Notes under the pieces: generated by a model
Databases searched by the model: none
Seen by the model: the letters and a program-made list of their open reading frames with translations, nothing else
What the model was told of the DNA's origin: nothing
NCBI RefSeq assembly: GCF_006517175.1
Contig: NZ_CP041186.1
Coordinates: 6,041,074-6,105,073, forward strand
DNA length: 64,000 bases
Direction of reading: 5' to 3'
Source: Persicimonas caeni
GTDB taxonomy: Bacteria; Myxococcota_A; Bradymonadia; Bradymonadales; Bradymonadaceae
Shown here: positions 1 through 8,123 of the stretch, piece by piece
Numbering within the stretch: the stretch's first letter is position 1
Layout of the letters: the number at the start of each line of letters is the position of its first letter
Position numbers and translations under genes: made by a program

Positions 1-201
1 TTCGGCGCGGGGGATGACCTGCTCATCGATGGCCAGACCGACCCGGAGACCAGCGTCGGAAGTGGCTTCGAGAGTGATTACGAGCTCAACTCGCGCATCC
101 AGCAGCTCGAACGTGAGCAAGAGCGCCTCCAAGAGCAAGCCCGCGAGCTGGAGAAGAAAGCCGGTCAGCTTCGCAAGCGCGCGAAGGACTCCCTCGACTG
201 A
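1..201 (+). CDS. 3' end of an unknown coiled-coil protein (partial)
   Basis: Frame 1 is open from the first base and ends at TGA 199-201, giving 66 residues of a protein whose start lies outside the window. The last 40 residues are charged and heptad-like (repeated Gln-Leu-Glu-Arg-Glu-Gln patterns, then Glu-Leu-Glu-Lys-Lys and an Arg/Lys-rich end). This indicates a C-terminal coiled coil. A hairpin followed by a T-run at 233-270 fits a transcription terminator for this gene. Nothing here identifies the family. The recombinase downstream lies on the opposite strand and converges on it. Confidence 0.75.
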   Translation, partial: FGAGDDLLIDGQTDPETSVGSGFESDYELNSRIQQLEREQERLQEQARELEKKAGQLRKRAKDSLD

Positions 202-232
202 CATGCTGTCCATCCGGCTCCAGCCGGCCCAC

Positions 233-270
233 CCGCAGGTTCGCTCAACGATTGAGCTGCGGTTCTTTTT
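233..270 (+). terminator. Rho-independent terminator of the partial gene
   Basis: A CCGCA...TGCGG outer stem and GCTCAA-CGA-TTGAGC inner stem (233-262) are followed at once by TTCTTTTT. The position 32 bases after the stop codon fits the upstream partial gene. Confidence 0.7.
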
Positions 271-342
271 CGCAGTTCGGCGAGGCAGCCGCCCCAGTGG
301 GTGATTCATGATGCCACCGTGTTTGAAGGTGTTATTAGATGA

Positions 343-2424
343 TTAGCGACTCGTTCCTTGCTCTCTGAGGGCTTCAAGACGCTGGAGTTCAGCTTGATCG
401 GCGGTGATGACCCATATCTTGCGCTTCTGAGCGGCTCGCTTTTCGGCATTGACCTTCTGGCTTCGGATCCAGTTGTAGAGTGACGCTCGCGGCATCTGGA
501 GTCTTTCGGCCAGTTGGTCGGTCGTCCACTCATCCTCGGCTAAATTGAGGAGGTCGGTCGGCTTGCTCGACTGTGCGCGCTTCAGCCCGAGGTTGTAGCG
601 CAATGATGTGAGCGCTGCCCGCGTAAATGGGCGGGCTTCGGCGGTTCGATACCCCTGCTCGTTTAGCCGCTCACTTATCTGGGCATCGCTTTTGCCGGCT
701 TCGAAAAGCCGGCTGATCCTATCGACAAGCTCGTCATAGTAGCTCAATTGCTTCCAGCTCTGCACCGGCCGTTGCACGATGGCCGCTGTGCGGTCACCTC
801 CGGCCCAGTGGACCTCGACGCGGAGTCGCTCGGTTTCGCCTTCGACCTGCGCGTGAATTTCGTCGACGATCGCGCGCACGATTTCTTGGCGCTCTTTGGG
901 GAGCGTCTCCTCGGCATGCCACAGGACCGGCAGATCTTGGGCCAGACGGCGTATTTCTTCGGCTTGTTCGCCAGGAAGCGGCGTCTGCCACTCGGCTTTT
1001 TGGCGGGCGTAGTCGCGTCGGATTCGTTCTTCTTCCTCCAGCGCCTCTTGCCAGCGATCTTCGAGGGTCTGGGCCACCAGACGGTTTCTCGGGTCGACCG
1101 CGTCATACTGCTCGAATGCTCGTTGGGCGCGATAGCGCGCCCGCTCGAGCTTTTGCTCCCACAGCTCTCTTAGCTTTTCTCTTTCCTTCTCGGCCTCCTC
1201 GATAACCCTCAAACTCATTTCGATGGCTGCTGGCTCCAGAGCCTGCAACACAAGCGTTTCGATCAGCTCGTCGAGCGACATCCCACTGAAGGAGCGACAG
1301 CCATCTTTGGCCTTCGTCTTGTAGTTTTCGCATTCGTAGCGCCACGTTTGTGGGTCTTTATAGTGCAGGCTCATCCGCCAGCCGCACCCGCCACAAAGGA
1401 CCAGTCCTCCCAGCAGCGCTTGGCCATTTTGCGCATATCCCTTCACGGCCGGTTTGTTGTCCTCGAGTTGTTCCACGTTTCTCTCGTAGGTCTTCCAGTC
1501 GATGTAGGCGGGGTGATTGGCTTTGAGCAACACGAGCCACTGCCCCTGGTCGACTCGGACCCGGCCTGGCTCGCCTCGACTCCCGAACCCGGCGTTCGAG
1601 GGCCGCTGGCGCCGCCCGTAGACATAGGCCCCCGCATAAATCGGGTGCCGCAAAAGGTTGCTCACCGCCGAGTTCGTCGCCTTGTGCCACTCAAGCGGGC
1701 CCAGGTGGGCCAGATGCCCGAAGCTGTCGCGACGATGCGGAAGCTTGATGTCGTGCGCCTCGAGATATCGACACACACCACCGATGGTGCGCCGCCTCTC
1801 GAACACCTCGAAGATCAGTTCGATGACCCGGCGCACCTGGGCGTCGGGGTCTTTGATGATCTCCTCGTCGACACTCCATACGTAACCACGCGGCACATCA
1901 AAGACGAGCTCGCCCCGCTTGGCCTTGGCCAGCTTGCCGTCCTCGAGTCGCTGCTTCATGATGTGAAGCTCTGTCTCCGACATCGTCGCTTTGACTCCCA
2001 ATAGCATGCGGTCATTGGGGTCGCAGGGCTCGTAGACCACGTCATTTTCGGCAATAAGCGTATCGTACTGGGCACACAGTTCCAGGAGACGATACCAGTC
2101 CAGGCAGCACCGGGCGTAGCGAGACAACTCCAGGGCCAGAATCAGCCCGACATGCCCACAACGCACCTCCTGCATGAGTTTCTGGAGACCTTGCCTTCCC
2201 TTGATGCTTGCTCCGCTTGTGCCCAGATCGTCGTCGATGGTCAAAATCTGATCATCGCTCCATCCCCACCGACGAGCGCGTTTGGCGAGCGCATACTGTC
2301 GACGCGTCGACTCTTGATGCTCCTCGAGCTGCTGGAGAGTTGATTGCCGTACATAGACCACCACCAGCTGGTTGACATGTCGCTCGGTGATCTTGGGTGG
2401 GCGCAGAATCGCGGACTCCGTCAT
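343..2424 (-). CDS. Large serine recombinase
   Basis: This is a site-specific DNA recombinase of the large serine (resolvase/invertase) family, 693 aa. The N-terminal catalytic domain (about 15-165) has the YVRQS motif with the likely nucleophile Ser28, a GTS-GASIKGRQG loop near 68-79, and the typical LELSRYAR helix near 98-105. The central recombinase domain (about 175-270) has PRGYVW and the NLLRHPIYAGAYVYG motif. A zinc ribbon follows with Cys344, Cys347, Cys365 and Cys376. Next come a long charged coiled coil (about 385-520) and a C-terminal helix-turn-helix-like end (DQLAERLQMPRASLYNWI). A GGAGG ribosome site stands 5 nt before ATG 2424. The gene sits beside an insertion sequence, so this is probably a mobile block, but no attachment site could be identified. 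Confidence 0.95.
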   Translation of the reverse strand: MTESAILRPPKITERHVNQLVVVYVRQSTLQQLEEHQESTRRQYALAKRARRWGWSDDQILTIDDDLGTSGASIKGRQGLQKLMQEVRCGHVGLILALELSRYARCCLDWYRLLELCAQYDTLIAENDVVYEPCDPNDRMLLGVKATMSETELHIMKQRLEDGKLAKAKRGELVFDVPRGYVWSVDEEIIKDPDAQVRRVIELIFEVFERRRTIGGVCRYLEAHDIKLPHRRDSFGHLAHLGPLEWHKATNSAVSNLLRHPIYAGAYVYGRRQRPSNAGFGSRGEPGRVRVDQGQWLVLLKANHPAYIDWKTYERNVEQLEDNKPAVKGYAQNGQALLGGLVLCGGCGWRMSLHYKDPQTWRYECENYKTKAKDGCRSFSGMSLDELIETLVLQALEPAAIEMSLRVIEEAEKEREKLRELWEQKLERARYRAQRAFEQYDAVDPRNRLVAQTLEDRWQEALEEEERIRRDYARQKAEWQTPLPGEQAEEIRRLAQDLPVLWHAEETLPKERQEIVRAIVDEIHAQVEGETERLRVEVHWAGGDRTAAIVQRPVQSWKQLSYYDELVDRISRLFEAGKSDAQISERLNEQGYRTAEARPFTRAALTSLRYNLGLKRAQSSKPTDLLNLAEDEWTTDQLAERLQMPRASLYNWIRSQKVNAEKRAAQKRKIWVITADQAELQRLEALREQGTSR

Positions 2425-2557
2425 TTCGACCTCCGTGTCGATTTGTCGAAGTCATCTGCCGCCTGGCTATCGCCCGAAGCTGGTCGACCAGTACAGCCTT
2501 GCGTCTGTCCGTCAGCCTTTTCCAGATACTCCTCGGCGCCTTCGGCTGCTTGTGCAT
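2252..2557 (-). CDS. Possible small gene overlapping the recombinase start
   Basis: ATG 2557 is preceded by GGAGG at 4 nt spacing and opens a 101-residue frame. Its first 35 codons have strongly GC-rich third positions and an amphipathic basic sequence (IWKRLTDRRKAVLVDQL). The frame has no stop until 2252, so it overlaps the recombinase by 173 bases. The second half looks like an out-of-frame reading. A competing frame (GTG 2672 to TGA 2421, 83 aa, ending in an ATGA overlap with the recombinase) has poorer third-position GC. The real product is therefore unclear: it could be a small recombinase partner whose stop was lost, or a frameshifted gene. Confidence 0.35.
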   Translation of the reverse strand: MHKQPKAPRSIWKRLTDRRKAVLVDQLRAIARRQMTSTNRHGGRNDGVRDSAPTQDHRATCQPAGGGLCTAINSPAARGASRVDASTVCARQTRSSVGMER

Positions 2558-2668
2558 GATGCCTCCGTGCCAGTTGAACGAGTTTCTGAAGTGCTTGCCG
2601 TCCAAGTTTGGCAGGAGATGGCCGCTTTGATAACAGCCGATCGTAAGTGGTCTTACCAAGTACCCGTC

Positions 2669-2689
2669 CCACCGGGCTTGTCCCGGTGG
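2669..2689. other. Perfect 8-bp hairpin between recombinase module and IS
   Basis: CCACCGGG and CCCGGTGG flank a 5-nt loop. There is no T-run on either side, so it is not a clear terminator. It lies at the outer edge of the recombinase module, where an element boundary or recombinase site could be. Confidence 0.4.
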
Positions 2690-2737
2690 ACGGAAAGCCT
2701 GAAAGCTAGATGCTAGATTTCGTATCATCTGAGCCAA

Positions 2738-4200
2738 GAAAGAGTGACGGCGTCCCTGCGGGCTAAGCTGCGGACGCCGTCGATGCCTTTTCCCTCACGA
2801 ATGAGGTCGATATGGCACAGATGAGAATAAGCAGAAACGCCGCTACACCCAAGGGCTTTTTACGTCGTATTTCGGATGCCCGCTTTGAGAGGGTCGACGA
2901 TCCGCGAGCCCAGCAGTGGGTTGTCCACCCGCTGCACGCGCTTCTCAAGCTGGGAGCACTCGCCTTTTCGACGCACGCCCGCTCGGTGCGGGCCGTGGAG
3001 GTCAGAAGCGAGCAGCTTCGGCCCACAGTGCGCGCCCAAGTCGGGCTTAAAGAGCGGGTGTCGGACAACGCCTTTGGTCTGGTTTTGCCCCGCATCAAAT
3101 GGCCCCAGCTTCGCCGATGCCTCCATCGGCAGGTCAAAGCCGAGTGGCGCCGAGGCCGTCTTGTACCGGTGCGCCTGCAAAAAAGCACCGCCGCGATCGA
3201 CGGCAAGCATGTGGCCACCGTCCCCGAAAAGCGCCTGCGCGCGCTCGTCACCCAGCGCACAAGCCTCGATGGCGCCACGTTGGCCCCCGCCGAGCTTCGC
3301 CAGGTGCTGTCGACTCAGTTTCCCCACGTCCAGCTCCAGGAGAGCAGCCACGGCAAGCTGTGCGGCCTTATCCGCGTCCATCGCACTACATTGATCTCCT
3401 CGAGTGCGGCGGTCGCGCTGGATCAGTGGCCGATCGCCGGTCAGACAAATGAATGGGGCGCCATCGAGCTGACCGTCTCGGCGCTCATGTCGGCCTACGG
3501 ACGCACCAAACTCATTGAGCGGGTCACGCTCGACGCCGGTAACGCCACCCCCGAGGTCGCCCAGATGCTACAGGGGCGCGACATTGATTATTTGATGTCG
3601 CTCAAAGTCGGCCAGGGCAGGCTCTGGGAGCATGCCGTCGACACTCTCGGTGATAGAGAAGGTCGTCAGGCTGACCATCGGGACGTGGTCGAAGAGCGTG
3701 GAAAGACGATCTGCTATAGCGTCTGGCGCGAAAAGCTCGACGGGGAGTACGGCTTCGAGGGTGCCAGGCAGGTGGTGCGCATCGAGCGGGTGGTCGCCGG
3801 CGACGAGGACGCCGAGGTAGGAAACCGCTACTTCGTCAGCTCCGAGTCCCCAGATGAGCTTGGGGCGAAAGAGGCGCTCGCACTCGCCCGAGCCCACTGG
3901 CGCTGCGAGAATGAAGGCCACTGGACCGCCGATGCCATCTTCGATGAAGACGCGCGTCGAACGCCGTGGACGATGCATCCCGATGGGGTGCTCGTGGCGG
4001 GGCTTTTGCGCTCCATTGCCATCAATATTCTGGCGGTGCTGCGTGCGCTGACTCGCAACAAATCCGCAGAGAAGTGGCACAAGCCAACCTGGAAGATGGT
4101 TGTCGAGCAGGCGCTTATGACGCTGTGCATTCCCATACTGGACACCACCGAGTTTGACGCCTTCGAGGCTTGAGCCCGCAGCCGACGCCGTCACTCTTTC
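2738..4200 (+). mobile_element. ISAs1-like insertion sequence, about 1.46 kb
   Basis: The left end (from 2738) reads GAAAGAGTGACGGCGTC. The right end (4184-4200) is its exact reverse complement over 17 bp. The similarity continues inward with a TGCGGGCT block after a small indel, giving about 25 bp of imperfect terminal inverted repeat. One transposase gene fills the interior. I see no target-site duplication directly outside these ends, so the exact outer boundary could differ by a few bases or the duplication may have been lost. Confidence 0.8.
2812..4173 (+). CDS. ISAs1 family DDE transposase
   Basis: A 453-aa transposase of the IS4-like/ISAs1 group that would catalyse cut-and-paste movement of the surrounding element. 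The visible DDE residues are Asp130 in AAIDGKHVA, Asp241 in VTLDAGNAT, and the glutamate in HWRCENEGHW (about 362-371), which is followed by the family's AIFDED segment. RYFVSSES (about 339-346) matches the usual strand before that helix. The frame is intact from ATG 2812, with a second ATG at 2821, to the stop 27 nt before the right inverted repeat. Length is in the usual range, so the element may be active. Confidence 0.9.
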   Translation: MAQMRISRNAATPKGFLRRISDARFERVDDPRAQQWVVHPLHALLKLGALAFSTHARSVRAVEVRSEQLRPTVRAQVGLKERVSDNAFGLVLPRIKWPQLRRCLHRQVKAEWRRGRLVPVRLQKSTAAIDGKHVATVPEKRLRALVTQRTSLDGATLAPAELRQVLSTQFPHVQLQESSHGKLCGLIRVHRTTLISSSAAVALDQWPIAGQTNEWGAIELTVSALMSAYGRTKLIERVTLDAGNATPEVAQMLQGRDIDYLMSLKVGQGRLWEHAVDTLGDREGRQADHRDVVEERGKTICYSVWREKLDGEYGFEGARQVVRIERVVAGDEDAEVGNRYFVSSESPDELGAKEALALARAHWRCENEGHWTADAIFDEDARRTPWTMHPDGVLVAGLLRSIAINILAVLRALTRNKSAEKWHKPTWKMVVEQALMTLCIPILDTTEFDAFEA

Positions 4201-4654
4201 GAAAGACAACCCGGGGCGAAAACGCCCCGAGACCAGACCTGGAAGGTCTGCCTCCAAAAAAGCGCCCGCATCGCTGGGGAAAGGGGGAGGTATGCCATTG
4301 CCGGGGCGTTGAGTCACCCCGGCGGTCTCGAACGGCCTCGTCACCCCTGGACGGGCGATCGCTGATCGAACCTGGGCCCACCCGCATCCCACGAGCACTC
4401 CTACTTGATGCGCGCGAAAGCGCCGTGGTATGCACGATCGCCAGATTCAACAGCTTTCTTCACGTTTAAGGCCTGTTTGAAAATAGATGCCCGAGCGAGG
4501 GCGAGCTGATTTTGAGGCCATTTTTGTTCGCACAACGTAGGCTTAGCAGCGCTAAGTCGAGGCTTTGCGGGCAAAAACGGACCAAAGCTCAGCCGTCATT
4601 CGCGACCAAATTTATTTTCGTACAGGCCCTAAGGGACCGGCTCCGAGGTTCTCG
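4174..4654. other. Gene-free stretch between IS and next gene
   Basis: The part between the IS and the palindromic element contains two stem-loops, CGGGGCG-AAAA-CGCCCCG (4212-4229) and AGACCT-GGA-AGGTCT (4235-4249). The remainder is occupied by the 159-bp palindromic element. Open frames here have no recognisable content. Confidence 0.5.
4470..4628. mobile_element. 159-bp palindromic MITE-like element
   Basis: The outer ends match as inverted repeats (GGCCTGTTTGAAAATA at 4470-4485 against the reverse complement of 4613-4628, 14 of 16 bases). Both arms are exactly 78 bases and meet at a CTTAGC-AGC-GCTAAG hairpin centred on 4549. About two thirds of the positions match across the whole length without any gap. 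This is the shape of a foldback element or MITE. It carries no gene. It ends 26 bases before the likely ATG of the next gene. Confidence 0.65.
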
Positions 4655-7273
4655 ATGGCTTCAAGTTTAGGCGAAGAGGGCCGCAGTGGTCAGTTTGGAA
4701 CGACCGCGCGGACTTCAATTCAAGTCACAGATCACAATGGAAGCGTCTTTCGCGCCGAGGTCTATCGGTGCGTCAACGTCACCACCGATCCCGAACTTCG
4801 CGAGGCGCTGACTTCCGGCGCGCTCTACGAGGTGGCGTCGCCCAGCGGCGAGGGGACTTTCGAGCTGGCCGTTCCCATCCAGTACCACGATGAAGAGCTC
4901 GAACTCTTTGCGCTGGTCGTTCCGGAGGTGTTACGCCATCGGGAATTTGCATTGCGCAGCGAGCTGCTCGACGAGTTGGCCGCGGCAGACGAGGAGCTTC
5001 CCGCTTATATGCGCGCCTTCGAGACGGTCTGCGGCGTCGGCGCACTCGAGGAGCTCGAGGCTCGTTATGCGGCCGGCGATCGACCTCGAGCCGCCGAGCC
5101 CGGCGGCGACCTGGCGGCCGACGGTGGGGCCCCGCAGCAGGTCGCGAGCGATGCCGTTAGCGATGAGGAGCGCCAGGAGCTCGAGCGCGCCAGGCAAGAA
5201 GTCGAGGAGACGCGCGCGTTGCTCGAGCAGGATCGCAATCAACTCGATCAAGATCGCCAGCAACTCGACGAAGTCGCCTCGCGCATCGACCGAGAGCGTG
5301 CGCGCATGGACGAAGTCGAGCGTGAACTCGCCGACGAGCGCGCCTCCATCGACGAGCTGCGCTCGGAGCTCGAGGCGATGAAGCTCAACCTCGAGCAAGA
5401 GCGGCTGCGCCTGGAGCAGGGCGGGCCGATCTCGAACGCCGAGGAGTCGACCCAGGTCGTCACCGACGATCAGTTCATCGAGGTCGTCGAGCACGACGAG
5501 CGGTCGGAACCCGTCGAGACGGCTGCGCCTCACGAGGCGACTGAGCTCATCGAGAGCCCTTACGTCGACGCCAACGAGGCGTCCGAGCCGGTGACTGAAG
5601 TACGCATCGAGCGTGTCGACGAGGCCCAATTCCCGGAGCGCTTCGATGAAGTCGACGCCGACCCATTCGGGCGTCACGTGGCCGTGATTGACGGGCGTGT
5701 CGTGGCAGGCGCCAAGGTTTCTGACGAGGTCATCGAAGGCATCGCCCAGGCTGCCGAGCGCTCCTTTTTCGTCCAGTTCGACGCCGAGGCGAACTACCCG
5801 GTCATCGGGCTACTCTTTGCGGGGCTCGACGACGAACAACAGGCGTGTGCCTCGGTCGGATGGACGCTCGACGTCGCCGATTCGGAGCACGAGCTTGTGC
5901 TCAACCGGCTTGGCGGCGCCGTTTCGCTGCAAGCCGCGCTCTACGATGACGCCGGCGAGCTTCGCGGGGTGTGGAATATCGCCGCTCCGCTCGCCGAGAA
6001 TGTCGAGTGGATTCGTCAGCGCGCCGAGAAGCTGTTGACCGATCCCGACTTCGATGCCGGCTCTTACGAGGAGGTCGCCCAGGCTTGGCTCGAACAGGGC
6101 GACGAGCGCCTCGGAACGATGCGCCACAACTTCCACACCGACAGCTTCGCCGAGGCGACGACTCCTGCACAGCTGCTCTTGGCTTGCGGCATCGTCGGTT
6201 TTTGGTCGACCCCCGAGAAGCTCGAGTATCTGGTCGCCAACCGTTCCTTTCCAATCGACCAGTTCGAGGCGATCCAGCGACGAGTGGTGCGCCGGTCGCT
6301 GCAGCATGGACTCTACCTCAACCCCGAGCTTCGACACGTCGCCGTCTACATGGGATTGGCCGCCGACGAGACGGAGTTGTGCGACCGGCTGATCAACGAG
6401 TTCGCCGAGCTCAGCGTCGGGTTGCGCGAGAATGACCTCGACCCGGTCCAAGAGTTCGAGAACTGGGAGCAGCTCATCGAGCTGGCTGAAGAGGTGGGCG
6501 TGACACTCGACGCCGATGTGCTCGAACTCGCCGAGGCGAGCCTCAAGCGTGCGCAGGACTTCCAGGAGACCGATATCCCGGCCGAGGTGGCCCCTCCGGC
6601 ACCTGTCGAGCCCGCGATCAGCGACGTCTCCTTCGACGAGATCGAGATCGACGAGTTGGTCGTCGCCCGCCGCTCCGAGACGACCGGCGTGACCTATTTT
6701 CTTCCCGACGACGCGGTGTTGGATACATTCGACGATCTCGCGTCGATGCCGCGCGAGGATCTCGAGCTTCTGCTCGAAGATGCCAAGGGCCGCCTCGAAG
6801 CGGCTCAAATGCTCATCGAGCGCTTCGGCGCCGAGGGCACTCAGACCGCGCTCGAAGCCGCCGAGCAGATGAACGCCCCTCAGGTGGCCGCGCTCGCTCG
6901 CTTTGTCGAGAGCAAGGCCGAAGGCCTCGAGGCCGAGCTGGTGCGCTGTGTGGAGTCGGGTGGACCGAGCGCCACCTACATCGCCGGGCGCGCCCTGGCG
7001 AGCATCCGTAGCACCTCGGCGCTGCCGACCCTGCTCGATGCCTATTGCGATGATCAGCGTCGGGGCGATAAAGAGGCGTTCGCTCGCGCGCTGGCCACCT
7101 ATGGCAAAAAGCTCTTGCCTCAGCTCAAGCGAACGATCAAAAAGGAAGGGCACGACGATGCTCTTGTCGCGCTGATTCGCGAGCTGGAGCGCCAACACGA
7201 GGGTGTGTTGGCCGAGTTGGCCAAAGATCGCAGCAAGAAAGTGCGCGCGGCCGCCAACGAAGCGCGCAGCTAA
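4655..7273 (+). CDS. CpXC-like / coiled-coil / HEAT-like protein of unknown role
   Basis: The 872-aa start chosen here is ATG 4655, with GAGG 8 nt upstream. The frame stays open to TTG 4565, but those 30 codons lie largely within the palindromic element. Residues about 15-140 follow the layout of the CpXC domain (Cys-Pro-X-Cys), including the FALVVPEVLRHREF strand and LPAYMRAFETVCGVGALEEL tail. Where the paired cysteines are expected the protein reads SPSG, so metal binding is probably lost. A dense heptad coiled coil follows (about 145-255), then an acidic linker. A long conserved-looking domain spans about 310-660. The C-terminal 150 residues have helical repeats like HEAT repeats. No signal peptide is visible, so it is probably cytoplasmic. 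The function is unknown. Confidence 0.85.
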   Translation: MASSLGEEGRSGQFGTTARTSIQVTDHNGSVFRAEVYRCVNVTTDPELREALTSGALYEVASPSGEGTFELAVPIQYHDEELELFALVVPEVLRHREFALRSELLDELAAADEELPAYMRAFETVCGVGALEELEARYAAGDRPRAAEPGGDLAADGGAPQQVASDAVSDEERQELERARQEVEETRALLEQDRNQLDQDRQQLDEVASRIDRERARMDEVERELADERASIDELRSELEAMKLNLEQERLRLEQGGPISNAEESTQVVTDDQFIEVVEHDERSEPVETAAPHEATELIESPYVDANEASEPVTEVRIERVDEAQFPERFDEVDADPFGRHVAVIDGRVVAGAKVSDEVIEGIAQAAERSFFVQFDAEANYPVIGLLFAGLDDEQQACASVGWTLDVADSEHELVLNRLGGAVSLQAALYDDAGELRGVWNIAAPLAENVEWIRQRAEKLLTDPDFDAGSYEEVAQAWLEQGDERLGTMRHNFHTDSFAEATTPAQLLLACGIVGFWSTPEKLEYLVANRSFPIDQFEAIQRRVVRRSLQHGLYLNPELRHVAVYMGLAADETELCDRLINEFAELSVGLRENDLDPVQEFENWEQLIELAEEVGVTLDADVLELAEASLKRAQDFQETDIPAEVAPPAPVEPAISDVSFDEIEIDELVVARRSETTGVTYFLPDDAVLDTFDDLASMPREDLELLLEDAKGRLEAAQMLIERFGAEGTQTALEAAEQMNAPQVAALARFVESKAEGLEAELVRCVESGGPSATYIAGRALASIRSTSALPTLLDAYCDDQRRGDKEAFARALATYGKKLLPQLKRTIKKEGHDDALVALIRELERQHEGVLAELAKDRSKKVRAAANEARS

Positions 7274-7317
7274 CGGACGTCTTTTCCCGAGCCTGACCGA
7301 CGAAGCGGTTTCAAACG

Positions 7318-8058
7318 ATGATTATCGGTATTTTCAGTGATGTGCACAGCAACCTCGAGGCGATGACCACGGTCCGTGAGGCCTACGAGGAGGACGAGCG
7401 CGACATCGACATGTACGTCTGCCTCGGTGACGTGGTGGGCTACGGCGCTTGTCCCAACGAGTGTTGCGATATCGTGCGCGAGATGGCCGAGATCACCATC
7501 CTCGGAAACCACGACGCGGCGGTCTGCGGTCGGATGAACTACGCGTTTTACTACGACGCGGCTCGCAATGCGCTCGACTGGCACGCCGAGCAGCTTCGCG
7601 AAGAGCACCACGAGTGGCTCAAGTCGCTGCCGTACTCCAAAACGTGGGAGGACGTCGAGTTCTGCCACGGCTCACCGGTCAACCGCGAGGACTTCGAATA
7701 CGTCTTCAACATCCACCAGGCCAACGGACTCATCGACCACTGGGATGACCTGCAGCACATCACCTTTATCGGCCACTCCCACCTGACCAAAGCCTTCAGC
7801 CTGCACCCGGAAGAGGGCGCCGTCGAGATCAGCGGGCCGCTGCTCGAGTTCGAAGACGACAAAAAGTACATCGTCACCGTCGGAAGCGTCGGCCAGCCGC
7901 GCGACAACGACAACCGAGCGTGCTTCGGCTTCTACGACACCGAGGCGAAGACCTTCGAGTACCAGCGACGTGACTACGACGTGCGCAGCGCGGCCAAGAA
8001 GATCTTCCAGTCGGAACTCTCCAGCGACTTCGCCAAGCGACTTTTCTTCGGGATTTAG
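7318..8058 (+). CDS. Calcineurin-like metallophosphoesterase
   Basis: A 246-aa cytoplasmic phosphoesterase with all the usual metal ligands: SDVHSN at 7-12, GDVVGYG near 37-43, GNHD near 61-64, a conserved His in FCHGSP near 119-124, and GHSH near 156-159. The small size and YfcE-like layout fit a phosphodiesterase or phosphatase for small molecules; the substrate cannot be read from sequence. It follows the CpXC-like gene on the same strand at a 44-bp gap, so co-transcription is possible. The start ATG 7318 gives the expected MIIGIFSDVH opening with the first beta strand intact. Confidence 0.9.
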   Translation: MIIGIFSDVHSNLEAMTTVREAYEEDERDIDMYVCLGDVVGYGACPNECCDIVREMAEITILGNHDAAVCGRMNYAFYYDAARNALDWHAEQLREEHHEWLKSLPYSKTWEDVEFCHGSPVNREDFEYVFNIHQANGLIDHWDDLQHITFIGHSHLTKAFSLHPEEGAVEISGPLLEFEDDKKYIVTVGSVGQPRDNDNRACFGFYDTEAKTFEYQRRDYDVRSAAKKIFQSELSSDFAKRLFFGI

Positions 8059-8065
8059 TCTAGGT

Positions 8066-8120
8066 TTCGGTGCGAGGCCATCTTGCGCTCGTCTACGAGA
8101 GCTAGAAGCACTCGCACCGA
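8066..8120. repeat. Single copy of a dispersed palindromic repeat
   Basis: TTCGGTGCG (8066-8074) and CGCACCGA (8113-8120) bracket an interior close to the unit found in arrays at 34810-35118 and 45226-45391 (GGCATCTTGCCCTCG and AGCGAGAGCTGGAAGCACT, here slightly diverged). It lies between convergent genes. Confidence 0.75.
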
Positions 8121-8123
8121 TGG

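Noticed and set aside
2421-2672. An 83-codon frame upstream of the recombinase ending in an ATGA overlap
   Set aside because: Third positions are AT-rich compared with the other frame in the same bases, and it starts at GTG with no good ribosome site. Kept only as an alternative in the entry for 2252-2557.
4170-4469. A 99-codon plus-strand frame after the transposase
   Set aside because: It starts inside the transposase gene and crosses the IS inverted repeat and two hairpins. No protein-like composition is seen.
4565-4654. A 30-codon N-terminal extension of the CpXC-like protein
   Set aside because: It lies mainly within the palindromic element, starts at TTG and has no ribosome site. The ATG at 4655 has one.
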